Assembly: GCA_020630715.1 (NCBI GenBank)
Contig: JAHDIQ010000005.1
Span: 58,138 to 122,137 of the forward strand
DNA length: 64,000 nucleotides
Direction: 5' to 3'
Source of the DNA: Nonlabens sp.
GTDB lineage: Bacteria; Bacteroidota; Bacteroidia; Flavobacteriales; Flavobacteriaceae
Shown: piece after piece, positions 8,506 through 17,828 of the stretch
Numbering within the stretch: position 1 is the first letter of the stretch
Layout of the letters: the number at the start of each line of letters is the position of its first letter
The notes under the pieces: generated by a model
Databases searched by the model: none
What the model was told of the DNA's origin: nothing
The model's input: the letters and a program-made list of their open reading frames with translations, nothing else
Translations under genes and position numbers: made by a program

Positions 8506-8640
8506 TTTGATCATTTTACTATTTTATTAAATATATTTTAAGAATATAGTCTAATCACTAAATATATTTCATCATTTCACGAGATTTGGTTAAAATGATC
8601 AAATAAAACATCGATCCTTTACCTTTATATTCTTAAAATA
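8506..8640. promoter_or_regulatory. Two interleaved inverted repeats upstream of the trans-sulfuration gene
   Basis: Repeat A, TTTGATCATTTTA at 8506-8518, is inverted at 8591-8603. Repeat B, TATTTTAAGAATATA at 8534-8548, is inverted at 8626-8640, ending 7 bp before the ATG. The order A-B-A'-B' is interleaved rather than nested. On DNA this suggests paired operator sites controlling the divergent intergenic region; on RNA it would be a pseudoknot topology. The region is extremely AT-rich, which lowers certainty. A weak -7-like TACCTTTA is at 8620-8627. Confidence 0.5.
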
Positions 8641-8647
8641 GTAACAC

Positions 8648-9793
8648 ATGAAATTCAATACTAAAGTCATACATGGTGGACAAGAGAATATAGATCCTGC
8701 TTATAATTCTGTGATGCCACCTATTTATCAAACGTCGACTTTTAAACAGTCTAGTCCGGGCGATCATAAAGGATTTGAATATGCGCGCAGTGGTAATCCT
8801 ACTAGAACTGCTTTTGAGAATGCTCTTGCCAGTATAGAAAACGGATCTGATGCGATTGCTTTTAGCTCTGGTGTTGCAGCTATAGATGCCGTATTAAAAT
8901 TATTAAAATCTGGTGATGAGGTTATTTCTACTAATGATCTTTACGGTGGTTCATATCGTATTTTTAAAACCATATTTCAGGGATTTGGAATTAAATTTCA
9001 TTTTGTAGATATGAGTATGGCTTCGCATATTGAAGATTATATCAATGAGAATACAAAAATGGTTTGGGTAGAAACGCCTACTAATCCTATGATGAATATT
9101 ATTGATATTAAAGCAGTTGCTGCGATTGCAAAAAAAACGAACCTTTTACTTGCTGTGGATAACACTTTTGCCACACCATACCTACAACGACCGCTGGATT
9201 TAGGAGCAGATATTGTCATGCATAGTGCTACAAAGTATTTAGGTGGTCACAGCGATGTAATCATGGGAGCGTTAGTTGTCAATAATAAAACTCTAGCAGA
9301 TCGATTGTTTTTTATACAAAAAGCATCTGGAGCAATTCCTGGGCCACAAGACTGCTTTCTAGCTTTACGAGGAATTAAAACCTTGCATTTAAGAGTACAA
9401 CGTCATTGTGAAAACGGAAAGAAAGTGGCATATTTTTTAAAAAATCATCAAAGCGTCGATAAGGTTTATTGGCCAGGTTTTGAAGATCACCCTAACCATT
9501 CAATTGCATCAAGACAAATGGACGATTACGGTGGTATGGTTTCATTCACAACTATAAAAGACACAAAAGAAAGTGCTGTAGCTGTTATCTCAAAACTGAA
9601 GGTGTTTACCTTGGCAGAATCTTTAGGTGGCGTAGAATCTCTAGCAGGTCATCCCGCTACTATGACTCATGCAAGTATTCCTAAAACCGAACGAGAAAAA
9701 ACAGGTGTCGTGGATTCATTAATACGTTTAAGCGTGGGAATTGAGGACATAGATGATCTAATTTATGATTTAGATCATGCGTTGTCTTTTTAA
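8648..9793 (+). CDS. Cystathionine gamma-synthase/lyase-type PLP enzyme
   Basis: Cys/Met metabolism PLP-dependent enzyme of 381 residues that moves sulfur between cysteine and homocysteine. Visible motifs: YARSGNPTR near the N-terminus, SSGVAAID for phosphate binding, VWVETPTNPMM, the PLP lysine in HSATKYLGGHSDV, and the C-terminal SLGGVESLAGHPATMTH signature. The family includes cystathionine gamma-synthase (metB), cystathionine gamma-lyase and O-acylhomoserine sulfhydrylase, which sequence inspection cannot separate confidently. It is monocistronic, with an elaborate upstream region and a downstream hairpin. Confidence 0.9.
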   Translation: MKFNTKVIHGGQENIDPAYNSVMPPIYQTSTFKQSSPGDHKGFEYARSGNPTRTAFENALASIENGSDAIAFSSGVAAIDAVLKLLKSGDEVISTNDLYGGSYRIFKTIFQGFGIKFHFVDMSMASHIEDYINENTKMVWVETPTNPMMNIIDIKAVAAIAKKTNLLLAVDNTFATPYLQRPLDLGADIVMHSATKYLGGHSDVIMGALVVNNKTLADRLFFIQKASGAIPGPQDCFLALRGIKTLHLRVQRHCENGKKVAYFLKNHQSVDKVYWPGFEDHPNHSIASRQMDDYGGMVSFTTIKDTKESAVAVISKLKVFTLAESLGGVESLAGHPATMTHASIPKTEREKTGVVDSLIRLSVGIEDIDDLIYDLDHALSF

Positions 9794-9805
9794 TTATGGA
9801 TAATA

Positions 9806-9836
9806 AAAAAGGCATGCTTAATGCACGCCCTTTCTA
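9806..9836. terminator. Probable bidirectional hairpin between convergent genes
   Basis: AAAGGCATGC and GCACGCCCTTT form an imperfect stem around a short TTAAT loop, flanked by A-rich DNA on the left and T-rich DNA on the right. It lies between the convergent trans-sulfuration and outer-membrane protein genes, so it could stop transcription from either side. Confidence 0.55.
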
Positions 9837-9855
9837 TTAATTTTATCTTGTTTTT

Positions 9856-10626
9856 TTATAGGTAGTATATATATCCGACGTTAAACCACCATATCCAGTC
9901 AAAAGAACGATTATTTACATTATTAGGACTTAATCCATCCACATAATTGCTGTCATAATAATGCCATGCACTACTAACTAACAAATCGCTTAACGGCGAG
10001 ATTTTGTATCTAAAACCAATATCTCCTACAATTGCAAATGTGCTACCTTGAGAAGTGTCAATACGGTCAATAAAAGTTGGGAATGTTGTTACGGCATTAT
10101 TTAAAGGTCCTAAAGAAGAAGTTGCCTCTGGTCTAAAACTTACATAATGTGCTCCTACACCAAAGTAAGGTGCGATTCTAGGTTTTCCTTCTTGAAAGTC
10201 GCGTATACTTAATGGAAACCATTCTAAATGCGTTCCTATTTCAAAAACCTGAGCTCTACCTTCCATTGAACGCAGTTGTAATCCACCTAAACTAGGTTTA
10301 TCTGCAAGTGGACTTAGATGGTTCAATGTAGTTACGTGATAAGCAACCTGATTTCTGATCTTAAAGTGATCATTCCAGTAGGTGTCTTGAGAATAACAAT
10401 TACAATCTGCACGGTATGCAAAGTTGATATAGTGAACTAAACCTATTCCAGTTCCCACATTACCTTTATTCGTATCCCAATCGTAACGCTCACCATAATC
10501 TGATTGAAAGGCTACAGGTCCTGTTATAACTCCTAGCTCATGTGAAAAACCTAACTGAGCGTAGCTAGATAAACTAACCACAATAAACGTTAAAAAAAGA
10601 AAACAGTTTCTTAAAGAAAGAATCAT
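9856..10626 (-). CDS. THC0290_0291-like outer membrane beta-barrel protein
   Basis: A secreted protein of 256 residues with a signal peptide ending in SSYAQ. The body is rich in alternating aromatic and polar strands (ELGVITGPVAF, IAPYFGVGAHYVSF, FDWIWWFNVGYIYYL) and ends with an aromatic residue pattern, consistent with a small outer-membrane beta-barrel. It resembles the flavobacterial THC0290_0291 family of uncharacterised barrels. Function unknown. The gene is monocistronic and convergent with the trans-sulfuration enzyme gene. Confidence 0.75.
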   Translation of the reverse strand: MILSLRNCFLFLTFIVVSLSSYAQLGFSHELGVITGPVAFQSDYGERYDWDTNKGNVGTGIGLVHYINFAYRADCNCYSQDTYWNDHFKIRNQVAYHVTTLNHLSPLADKPSLGGLQLRSMEGRAQVFEIGTHLEWFPLSIRDFQEGKPRIAPYFGVGAHYVSFRPEATSSLGPLNNAVTTFPTFIDRIDTSQGSTFAIVGDIGFRYKISPLSDLLVSSAWHYYDSNYVDGLSPNNVNNRSFDWIWWFNVGYIYYL

Positions 10627-10859
10627 ATTATAATTTCTATAAGAAACAAATATAGCAAAATGATAATCACAGCATCACTTTATCGATATTTATCACTAAA
10701 AGAATCGTTTAACTACTAAATTGTTTTCCGTTTGTCTAGGTTTTGATAGTAATGCTAAGTTCTCTATGTTTCTGTTTTTGAACTTAGTTTCATAATTAAA
10801 TCCTATGTACACATAGCTAAATAAATGTCAAAAAGTTAAACAAGAAATGGCATTACGTA

Positions 10860-10867
10860 TATATTTG
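10860..10867 (+). promoter_or_regulatory. Putative promoter of gdhA
   Basis: TATATTTG fits TAnnTTTG, with a weak GTTAAA at the -33 position (about 21 bp upstream). Immediately downstream is a GAAAACGTTTTC palindrome (10878-10889) that could be a regulator site in the leader. Confidence 0.45.
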
Positions 10868-10911
10868 CACTACTAACGAAAACGTTTTCTTAAACGTTAT
10901 TACTACTTAAA

Positions 10912-12255
10912 ATGGAAAAAAACATAGAGAGTTTTATCGATCTGATAAAAAGTAAAAATCCTAATGAGCCAGAATTTATTCAAGCTGTATCTGAAGTTGC
11001 AGAGGCCGTAATACCATTTATTGAGAATAATCCTAAATATGCTAGTGATAAGTTACTAGAACGCATGGCCGAGCCTGAGCGTGTAACCATGTTCCGTGTA
11101 CCATGGACAGACGATAGCGGTGAAGTTCACGTAAATCGTGGATATCGTATTCAAATGAATAGCGCTATAGGACCTTATAAAGGTGGATTGAGATTTCATC
11201 CATCCGTAAACCTTAGTATTTTAAAGTTTCTTGCATTTGAACAAGTATTTAAAAATAGTCTTACTACACTTCCTATGGGTGGTGGAAAAGGTGGATCAGA
11301 CTTTAATCCTAAAGGTAAGTCTGATCGTGAAGTAATGCGTTTTTGCCAGTCATTTATGGTAGAATTACAACGTGTTATAGGAGCAGATACTGATGTTCCT
11401 GCTGGTGATATAGGAGTAGGTGGACGTGAAATAGGTTACCTATTCGGTTACTACAAGAAATTACGTAATGAATTCACTGGAATTCTTACTGGTAAAGGAC
11501 GCTCTTATGGTGGTTCCTTAATTAGACCAGAAGCAACAGGCTATGGGAACGTATACTTTGCAGAAAATATGTTGAAGACTCGTGGTGAATCTGTAAAAGG
11601 AAAAACTACTGTAATTTCAGGCTCAGGTAATGTTGCTCAATATGCTGCAGAAAAGATCTTACAATTAGGTGGGAAAGTAGTTACCATGTCAGATTCTGGT
11701 GGTTATATCCACGATGCAGATGGTATCGATGCAGATAAATTAGCATGGATCATGGATCTTAAGAATAATAGAAGAGGTCGTATTCATGAATATGTAAAAC
11801 AATATCCTAGTGCCACTTACCATGAAGGTGAACGTCCATGGTCTATAAAATGTGATATCGCATTACCATGTGCTACTCAAAATGAATTAAACGGTGATGA
11901 AGCTAAAACATTAGTTGCTAATGGATGTATGTGTGTAAGTGAAGGCGCTAACATGCCTAGTACACCAGATGCTATTGAGCATTTCCTAGATCACAAGATT
12001 CTTTTTGCACCAGGAAAAGCTTCTAATGCTGGTGGTGTTGCGACTTCTGGTTTAGAAATGTCTCAAAACTCGATGCGTTACAGCTGGACTGCACAAGAGG
12101 TAGATAACAAACTCCACGGTATTATGAATGATATTCATGAAGCGTGCGTAGAGTATGGAAAAGACTCAGATGGCTTTGTAGATTATGTAAAAGGAGCAAA
12201 CATCGCAGGATTTGTAAAAGTAGCAGATGCAATGCTAGCACAAGGTATCGTATAA
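10912..12255 (+). CDS. gdhA: NADP-specific glutamate dehydrogenase
   Basis: Forms glutamate from 2-oxoglutarate and ammonium with NADPH in the cytoplasm. The 447-residue length is that of hexameric bacterial GdhA. The catalytic region is clear: YRIQMNSAIGPYKGGLRFHP, LTTLPMGGGKGGSDFNPKGKSD (active lysine) and DVPAGDIGVGGREIGYLFGYY. The Rossmann half contains VISGSGNVAQYAAEK. The gene is single, preceded by 285 bp of AT-rich intergenic DNA and followed by one of the CGCTTTCGCGAAAGCG palindromes and a strong terminator. Confidence 0.97.
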   Translation: MEKNIESFIDLIKSKNPNEPEFIQAVSEVAEAVIPFIENNPKYASDKLLERMAEPERVTMFRVPWTDDSGEVHVNRGYRIQMNSAIGPYKGGLRFHPSVNLSILKFLAFEQVFKNSLTTLPMGGGKGGSDFNPKGKSDREVMRFCQSFMVELQRVIGADTDVPAGDIGVGGREIGYLFGYYKKLRNEFTGILTGKGRSYGGSLIRPEATGYGNVYFAENMLKTRGESVKGKTTVISGSGNVAQYAAEKILQLGGKVVTMSDSGGYIHDADGIDADKLAWIMDLKNNRRGRIHEYVKQYPSATYHEGERPWSIKCDIALPCATQNELNGDEAKTLVANGCMCVSEGANMPSTPDAIEHFLDHKILFAPGKASNAGGVATSGLEMSQNSMRYSWTAQEVDNKLHGIMNDIHEACVEYGKDSDGFVDYVKGANIAGFVKVADAMLAQGIV

Positions 12256-12276
12256 TTAATTTTGATTTAGATATTT

Positions 12277-12292
12277 CGCTTTCGCGAAAGCG
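12277..12292. repeat. CGCTTTCGCGAAAGCG palindrome (intergenic, after gdhA)
   Basis: A 16-bp perfect palindrome, extended imperfectly by GATATTT on the left and ATATC on the right. It is 22 bp after the gdhA stop and 12 bp before the separate terminator stem, so it is not the terminator itself. Confidence 0.92.
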
Positions 12293-12303
12293 ATATCAAT
12301 ATC

Positions 12304-12338
12304 AACCTCTAGGTAATCATTATCCTAGAGGTTTTTTT
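12304..12338 (+). terminator. gdhA intrinsic terminator
   Basis: AACCTCTAGG and CCTAGAGGTT pair perfectly around a 10-base loop and are followed by a T-run (TTTTTTTAT). Confidence 0.9.
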
Positions 12339-12351
12339 ATACCATAAAGCC

Positions 12352-12359
12352 TATTTTTG
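12352..12359 (+). promoter_or_regulatory. Putative -7 promoter element for the porZ-recO unit
   Basis: TATTTTTG matches TAnnTTTG, right after the gdhA terminator and 41 bp before the porZ ATG. No clear -33 TTG at the expected spacing. Confidence 0.4.
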
Positions 12360-12400
12360 TAGAGCTATCATATTTTAAGCAAATCACCGTTATCTATTTA

Positions 12401-14692
12401 ATGAAACGAATTCTACTTTTTTTCTTTATAACCTTTCAATTTGTACAAGCTCAGGATTTCTCAAATGAATGGGAGGCTTTTTTCTCTTACACCTCGCTAG
12501 TAGATATTGTAGAAAATAACGGTAAGATATATGCCGCGGCACAAAATTCTATTTTTATCTACGATGATATCACTGGTGAAATAGAGACCTTAACCACTGT
12601 AAATGGCTTAAGTGCTCAGAACATTTCTGAGATTTATTACAGTCCTACTCGTGATATTTTAGTGGTAGGTTTTGAAAATGGATTATTACAATTAGTTTTT
12701 GATGATAATTCAGTACGCACTATTGTTGCGGTACGTGATAAAATAGTGATTCCACCAGATGATAAACGTATTAATGAATTTCTAGAGCGTGGTGATCTAT
12801 TGTATATCGCTACAGATTTTGGGATAGCGCTTTACAACCTAGACCTTTTAGAATTTGATGATACGTATTTCATAGGCGATGGTGGATCACAATTAGTCGT
12901 GAATTCTATAGCCATTGAAGGGACAAATATTTATGCTGCTACAAATGGTGGTGGCATTAGAGTTGCGAGTATTACAAATCCATTCTTACTAGATTTCACA
13001 AACTGGACTCAGGTAAATGCAGATATCTGGGAAAGCATGACTTCATTTAATAATAGAGTTTATGCCATCACACAGGGAAGATTTGTTGCAAGTTCTAATG
13101 GAGTTGGTGCATTTAGCGGTTTAGGATTTCAATTACCTAGTAGAGCTAGAGATGCTTTTATAAACAATGATCGCATCGCTTATGCTACCAGAGATTTCAT
13201 AGTAATTTATGATAACGGATTAAACGAAATCTTTAGAGTAGGTGACATTAACGGTGAATCATTTACCTATACCAGTGTTGTTTTATTAGATGACATTCTA
13301 TATGCTAGTACAGAGGAAGCTGGCCTATTGCGTTTAAACATAACCATTCCAGGAAGTGAAGAATTTATAGTTGCAGATGGACCGTTGCTCAATAATACTT
13401 TTAGTGTGAACGCATTACCGTCAGAATTATGGGTGACACATGGTGAACATACACTATTTTACAATCCATTTCCATTAAATAGTCGTGGTGTAAGTTATTT
13501 GTTCGATGGTGCATGGGATAATTATGAATTTGATGAAGTCTTTTCTGCGCGATCGATATCTAGTGTCACTATCAATCCAGAGAATAAGGACGAAGTGTTT
13601 TTAAACTCCATGTATGATGGTGTTGTTCGTATAGAAAATGGTGTTGCTACAGATGTTTTTGATGAGAATAATTCCACTTTAGTTCCAGTTTTTAGTAATA
13701 GTGGTAATCCAGCTGGTGTTAGGGTTTCAGAGTCCGCATTTGATAGCCAAGGAAACTTATGGGTGCTTAATGCATTTGCAGATAACATGTTAAACCGTAG
13801 ATCTCCATCTGGTCAGTGGACTGGAATAGATGTATCGCCTTTTAATACTAATATTAATGGTGAAGCAGGTTCAAATGCGATCATTGTAGATACTAGAGAT
13901 CGCATCATTTTTGGAACTATTAATAATGGTGTTATTGCTTATGATCCTAGTACTAATGAATTTTCAGGCCTTATTGATCAAATCCAGCAAGGTGATTTAA
14001 TAAATCCTTACATCGCAGCATTAAGAATAGACCAGCGTGGGCAATTATGGATAGGAAGCAATCTAGGGTTACGAGTACTATTTTCTGCAAGTAGTATTTT
14101 TTCAGATGATATAACAGATACCAGACCTATCATTATTGAAGATGTAAATGGCATCCCAAGAGAATTACTGGCAGATGAAGCGGTACTAGATATAGAAATA
14201 GACGGTAACAATAATAAATGGGTAGCAACAGGTAGTTCAGGTGTATTTCTATTTAATCCTAGTGGTAGAGAAACCTTATTACAATTCACTACTGCAAACT
14301 CACCACTACCAGATGATGAGGTAAGAGATATTTCTATAGATGCCACTACAGGTCTGGTCTATTTTGCTACTAAAAATGGATTAGTTGCCTATAGAGGAAC
14401 TAGATCTAGCGATCCACAAGATAATTTAGAAAATGTATACGCCTTTCCTAATCCTGTAAGACCAGGTTTTGAAGGTAACGTCACGATTGATGGCTTAACA
14501 AATAGAGCACGAGTAAAGATTACAGATATAGAAGGTAATCTAGTTTATGAGGAAGTATCACAAGGAGGAAGCATTCAATGGGATACACGTAGTTTTGCAG
14601 GCGATAAAGTACGTTCTGGTGTTTACATGCTATTCATTTCTACTCAAGACAATATAGAAACTACGGTTTCTAAAATAATGATCATCCGTTAA
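12401..14692 (+). CDS. porZ: PorZ-like beta-propeller protein of the type IX secretion system
   Basis: A secreted protein of 763 residues: signal peptide (MKRILLFFF to QAQ), two large beta-propeller-type repeat regions (about residues 25-340 and 345-670, with regulator-propeller strands such as LWIGSNLGLRVL and KWVATGSSGVFLF), and a T9SS type A sorting domain at about 675-763 (YAFPNPVRPG through SKIMIIR). Length and order match PorZ, the surface component that hands anionic LPS to the T9SS attachment complex. The position directly before recO, with a 1-bp gap, is also seen in relatives. Assignment rests on architecture, so another propeller T9SS cargo is possible. Confidence 0.72.
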   Translation: MKRILLFFFITFQFVQAQDFSNEWEAFFSYTSLVDIVENNGKIYAAAQNSIFIYDDITGEIETLTTVNGLSAQNISEIYYSPTRDILVVGFENGLLQLVFDDNSVRTIVAVRDKIVIPPDDKRINEFLERGDLLYIATDFGIALYNLDLLEFDDTYFIGDGGSQLVVNSIAIEGTNIYAATNGGGIRVASITNPFLLDFTNWTQVNADIWESMTSFNNRVYAITQGRFVASSNGVGAFSGLGFQLPSRARDAFINNDRIAYATRDFIVIYDNGLNEIFRVGDINGESFTYTSVVLLDDILYASTEEAGLLRLNITIPGSEEFIVADGPLLNNTFSVNALPSELWVTHGEHTLFYNPFPLNSRGVSYLFDGAWDNYEFDEVFSARSISSVTINPENKDEVFLNSMYDGVVRIENGVATDVFDENNSTLVPVFSNSGNPAGVRVSESAFDSQGNLWVLNAFADNMLNRRSPSGQWTGIDVSPFNTNINGEAGSNAIIVDTRDRIIFGTINNGVIAYDPSTNEFSGLIDQIQQGDLINPYIAALRIDQRGQLWIGSNLGLRVLFSASSIFSDDITDTRPIIIEDVNGIPRELLADEAVLDIEIDGNNNKWVATGSSGVFLFNPSGRETLLQFTTANSPLPDDEVRDISIDATTGLVYFATKNGLVAYRGTRSSDPQDNLENVYAFPNPVRPGFEGNVTIDGLTNRARVKITDIEGNLVYEEVSQGGSIQWDTRSFAGDKVRSGVYMLFISTQDNIETTVSKIMIIR

Positions 14693-14693
14693 C

Positions 14694-15416
14694 ATGCTGG
14701 TTCAAACTCCAGCGATAGTACTTTCTATCGTAAAGTATGGTGAGGCAGATGTAATCGCTAGGCTTTTTACACGTGAATTAGGCATGCAATCGTATATGCT
14801 TAAAGGAATACGTAAATCCAGAAAAGGTAAAATACGCATCTCTTTTTTCCAGCCACTTACCCAATTAGAAATAACCTCACAACATAAAGGAAAAGGAAAC
14901 TTAGAATATATTAAAGAAGCACGTGTAACACCTAGTTATTCCAGCTTACATACAGACATTATTAAAAGTAGTGTCGCTATGTTTTTTTCTGAAGTATTGT
15001 CTCAAATACTCACAGAACAACCATCAGATGAAGATCTGTACGATTATATATCAACTGCTTTTTTAGTCCTGGATCATTCTGACCATACCGCAAATTTTGC
15101 CATTAAAACCTTACTAGATTTAACGGCTTATATGGGATTTCAAGTAGATACAGAAACTGTTGATTTACCATATTTTAGTTTATTGAATGGAAACTTTGAT
15201 AATAACGGTATGTTACCACATCACGCAACTATAGAAGAATCTGAATTGATCAAACAGTTCTTAGGCACAAAATTTGATCAAATTCATCAAATAAAAATGA
15301 ATAGAGAGCAACGCAATAGCCTATTAAATTTAGTAATCGACTATTTTCAAATACATTTGCACGTCTTTAAAAGACCTACTTCATTAGATATTCTAAAACA
15401 GCTATTTGATTCGTGA
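14694..15416 (+). CDS. recO: DNA repair protein RecO
   Basis: RecO loads RecA in the RecFOR gap-repair pathway. The 240-residue protein has the N-terminal OB-fold (VLSIVKYGEADVIARLFTRELGMQSYMLKGIRKSR) and the helical C-terminal domain. The four-cysteine zinc site of many RecO proteins is absent, as is usual in Flavobacteria. It starts 1 bp after porZ and its TGA overlaps the GTG start of the next gene, so the three are translationally coupled. Confidence 0.92.
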   Translation: MLVQTPAIVLSIVKYGEADVIARLFTRELGMQSYMLKGIRKSRKGKIRISFFQPLTQLEITSQHKGKGNLEYIKEARVTPSYSSLHTDIIKSSVAMFFSEVLSQILTEQPSDEDLYDYISTAFLVLDHSDHTANFAIKTLLDLTAYMGFQVDTETVDLPYFSLLNGNFDNNGMLPHHATIEESELIKQFLGTKFDQIHQIKMNREQRNSLLNLVIDYFQIHLHVFKRPTSLDILKQLFDS

Positions 15417-17818
15417 GAAATTTCATTTTCATTGCATCTTTTTTACTGGCATTTGTAGCTCATGCTCAACTCGTTACCGTGGTTGATGAAGCTACTAATG
15501 AACCATTGTTCAATGTCGCTGTTTACAATAAGTCTAAATCCACTTATGCGATTACAGATATAGAAGGTCAGGTAGATTTAAAATCCTTCAATGCGACTCA
15601 GGCAATTTATTTCCAAAGCGTCGCCTATCAAACTTTAAAAACGACAAAATCTCAAATCATCGATGCTGGGAATATCGTAAAACTAAAATCACAATCTCAG
15701 CAAATAAATCCCGTGATTTTAAGTGCGTCAAAATTTGAGCAACGCATGCAGGATGTACCTCAAAAAATATTTGCTATAAATCAGGAAGATGTTGTTTTTA
15801 ATAATCCACAAACCAGTGCAGATTTATTACAACAATCTGGTAAAGTATTTGTCCAGAAATCACAGCAAGGTGGTGGTAGTCCTATGATACGTGGATTTTC
15901 AACTAATAGATTATTGCTTACCGTAGATGGCGTGCGCATGAATAACGCGATTTTTAGAAGTGGAAACTTGCAAAATGTCATTTCTATAGATCCATTAAGC
16001 ATCGATAGGACAGAGGTTATTCTAGGTCCAGGAAGCGTGGTTTATGGAAGTGATGCCATAGGTGGAGTGATGAATTTTTATACCATGAAGCCACGATTTG
16101 AAAATGATTCTTTACAAGTTTCAGGAAATGCGATGTTACGGTATGGGACGGCAAATAATGAAAACACAGCGCATGCACGGTTCAATATAGGAAGTCAAAA
16201 ATTTGCAGCTGCGACCAGTCTTAGTTTTAATTTCTATGATGATATGCGCATGGGTTCTCATGGTCCTGATGATTATTTAAGGCCTCAATTTGTGCAACGT
16301 ATCGATGGTCAGGATGTTTTAGTTGATAATAAAGATCCACAAGTGCAGCGCCCTAGTGGATACGATCAGATCAACTTATTACAAAAATTCCGCTATCAGG
16401 CTAATCAGAATCTCGAACTAGGATTGTCTCTTATATATACCGCAACTAGTGATGTGCCTAGATATGATGTGTTAACTCGCTTTCGCGAAAGCGGAAACCC
16501 AAGAAGCGCTGAATGGTTCTACGGACCTCAAACATGGCTCATGACTAATTTTAAAATGACGCATCGCGGTAATGGGCAATGGTATGATACGGCAAAGTTC
16601 ACGCAGTCCTATCAGCAATTTCAAGAAAGTAGAAATAATAGAGATTTTGATGATCCTTTATTATACATCAATGAAGAACGGGTAGATGTCATCTCTACCT
16701 CAGTGGATTTTGAACGTAGAAATAGAGAAAGCAATGTCCTTTTTTATGGAGCAGAGTTTTTTCATAATCGTGTGTATTCCGTAGGTCGCGTGACAGATAT
16801 TGATACTGGTGAAACTCAAGCCGCTGCTAGTCGTTATCCAGATGGATCTAGCTGGCGATCGCTAGCTGCTTATGCAAGTTATCAATGGAAACCACAATCA
16901 GATTTAAGTTTAAATACTGGATTACGTTATAATCACATCTGGAGTGATGCGACTTTTGATACTCAGTTTTTTGATTTTCCATTTACCACATCTACTTTTA
17001 ATACTGGTGCTGTAACTGGAGCTTTAGGAGCTACTTATGTACCATCAAATGACTGGGAATTACGAGCTAACTTAAGCACCGCTTTTAGAGCGCCTAATAT
17101 TGATGATAAAGGAAAAATATTTGATCCTAATCCAGGAACGGTAATCGTACCTAATCCAGATTTAGAATCAGAATACGCTTATAATGCAGAAATAGGCGTG
17201 AAAAAGAGTTTTATTAACCGTTTATTTCTAGACGTATCTGCTTATTACACTTTTTTAGAAGACGCATTAGTGACTAGAAATTTTAACCTCAACGGTCAGG
17301 AATTCATTGAATATCAAGGTGAACTAAGCAGAGTGCAGGCGATTCAAAATGCAGAAGAAGCAGTGGTCTACGGTATAGAATTAGGAATGCAATATTCCAT
17401 TAATGATCACTGGAAATTACGCGGTAATTATAGCTGGATCAATGGTGAACAAACAGACGATGATGGTGAGCAGTTTCCGGTACGTCATGTATCACCAGCA
17501 TTTGGTGATGTTCATGTGGTATATGAAAAAGATAAATTAAAATTAAATGCCTTTGTAGCATTTAATGGTCAGTTTGATTTTGAGGATTTAGCACCATCAC
17601 AACAATCCAGATCCTATTTATTTGCTTTAGATGAAGATGGAAACCCATTTTCACCACGCTGGTATACTTTAAATATGCGTGGCAGCTACCAGCTAAATGA
17701 TAAGATCACTTTTAATGCATCACTAGAAAATCTAACAGATCAACGTTACCGTACCTATTCCAGTGGTGTTGCCGCAGCAGGACGTAATTTAATCCTTAGT
17801 TTTAACTACTCTTTTTAA
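15413..17818 (+). CDS. TonB-dependent receptor with carboxypeptidase-D-like N-terminal domain
   Basis: Outer-membrane TonB-dependent receptor of 801 residues. After a signal peptide (ending AHAQ) comes a CarboxypepD_reg-like domain (about 20-95), the plug (about 115-230, with QQGGGSPMIRGFSTNRLLLTVDG) and the 22-strand barrel ending in aromatic FNYSF. Plug and barrel features resemble haem/iron-type receptors, but the substrate is not provable. The start is GTG 15413, overlapping the recO stop. The 16-bp palindrome at 16478-16493 encodes RFRESG in an extracellular-loop-like stretch. Confidence 0.9.
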   Translation: MRNFIFIASFLLAFVAHAQLVTVVDEATNEPLFNVAVYNKSKSTYAITDIEGQVDLKSFNATQAIYFQSVAYQTLKTTKSQIIDAGNIVKLKSQSQQINPVILSASKFEQRMQDVPQKIFAINQEDVVFNNPQTSADLLQQSGKVFVQKSQQGGGSPMIRGFSTNRLLLTVDGVRMNNAIFRSGNLQNVISIDPLSIDRTEVILGPGSVVYGSDAIGGVMNFYTMKPRFENDSLQVSGNAMLRYGTANNENTAHARFNIGSQKFAAATSLSFNFYDDMRMGSHGPDDYLRPQFVQRIDGQDVLVDNKDPQVQRPSGYDQINLLQKFRYQANQNLELGLSLIYTATSDVPRYDVLTRFRESGNPRSAEWFYGPQTWLMTNFKMTHRGNGQWYDTAKFTQSYQQFQESRNNRDFDDPLLYINEERVDVISTSVDFERRNRESNVLFYGAEFFHNRVYSVGRVTDIDTGETQAAASRYPDGSSWRSLAAYASYQWKPQSDLSLNTGLRYNHIWSDATFDTQFFDFPFTTSTFNTGAVTGALGATYVPSNDWELRANLSTAFRAPNIDDKGKIFDPNPGTVIVPNPDLESEYAYNAEIGVKKSFINRLFLDVSAYYTFLEDALVTRNFNLNGQEFIEYQGELSRVQAIQNAEEAVVYGIELGMQYSINDHWKLRGNYSWINGEQTDDDGEQFPVRHVSPAFGDVHVVYEKDKLKLNAFVAFNGQFDFEDLAPSQQSRSYLFALDEDGNPFSPRWYTLNMRGSYQLNDKITFNASLENLTDQRYRTYSSGVAAAGRNLILSFNYSF
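16478..16493. repeat. CGCTTTCGCGAAAGCG palindrome (inside TonB receptor gene)
   Basis: Perfect 16-bp copy, read in the second frame as RFRES. Confidence 0.92.
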
Positions 17819-17828
17819 ATCATACCGT

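Noticed and set aside
12277-12292. The palindrome after gdhA as an intrinsic terminator
   Set aside because: No T-run follows it, and a separate, clear terminator stem with T-run lies at 12304-12338; the same palindrome is common inside genes.
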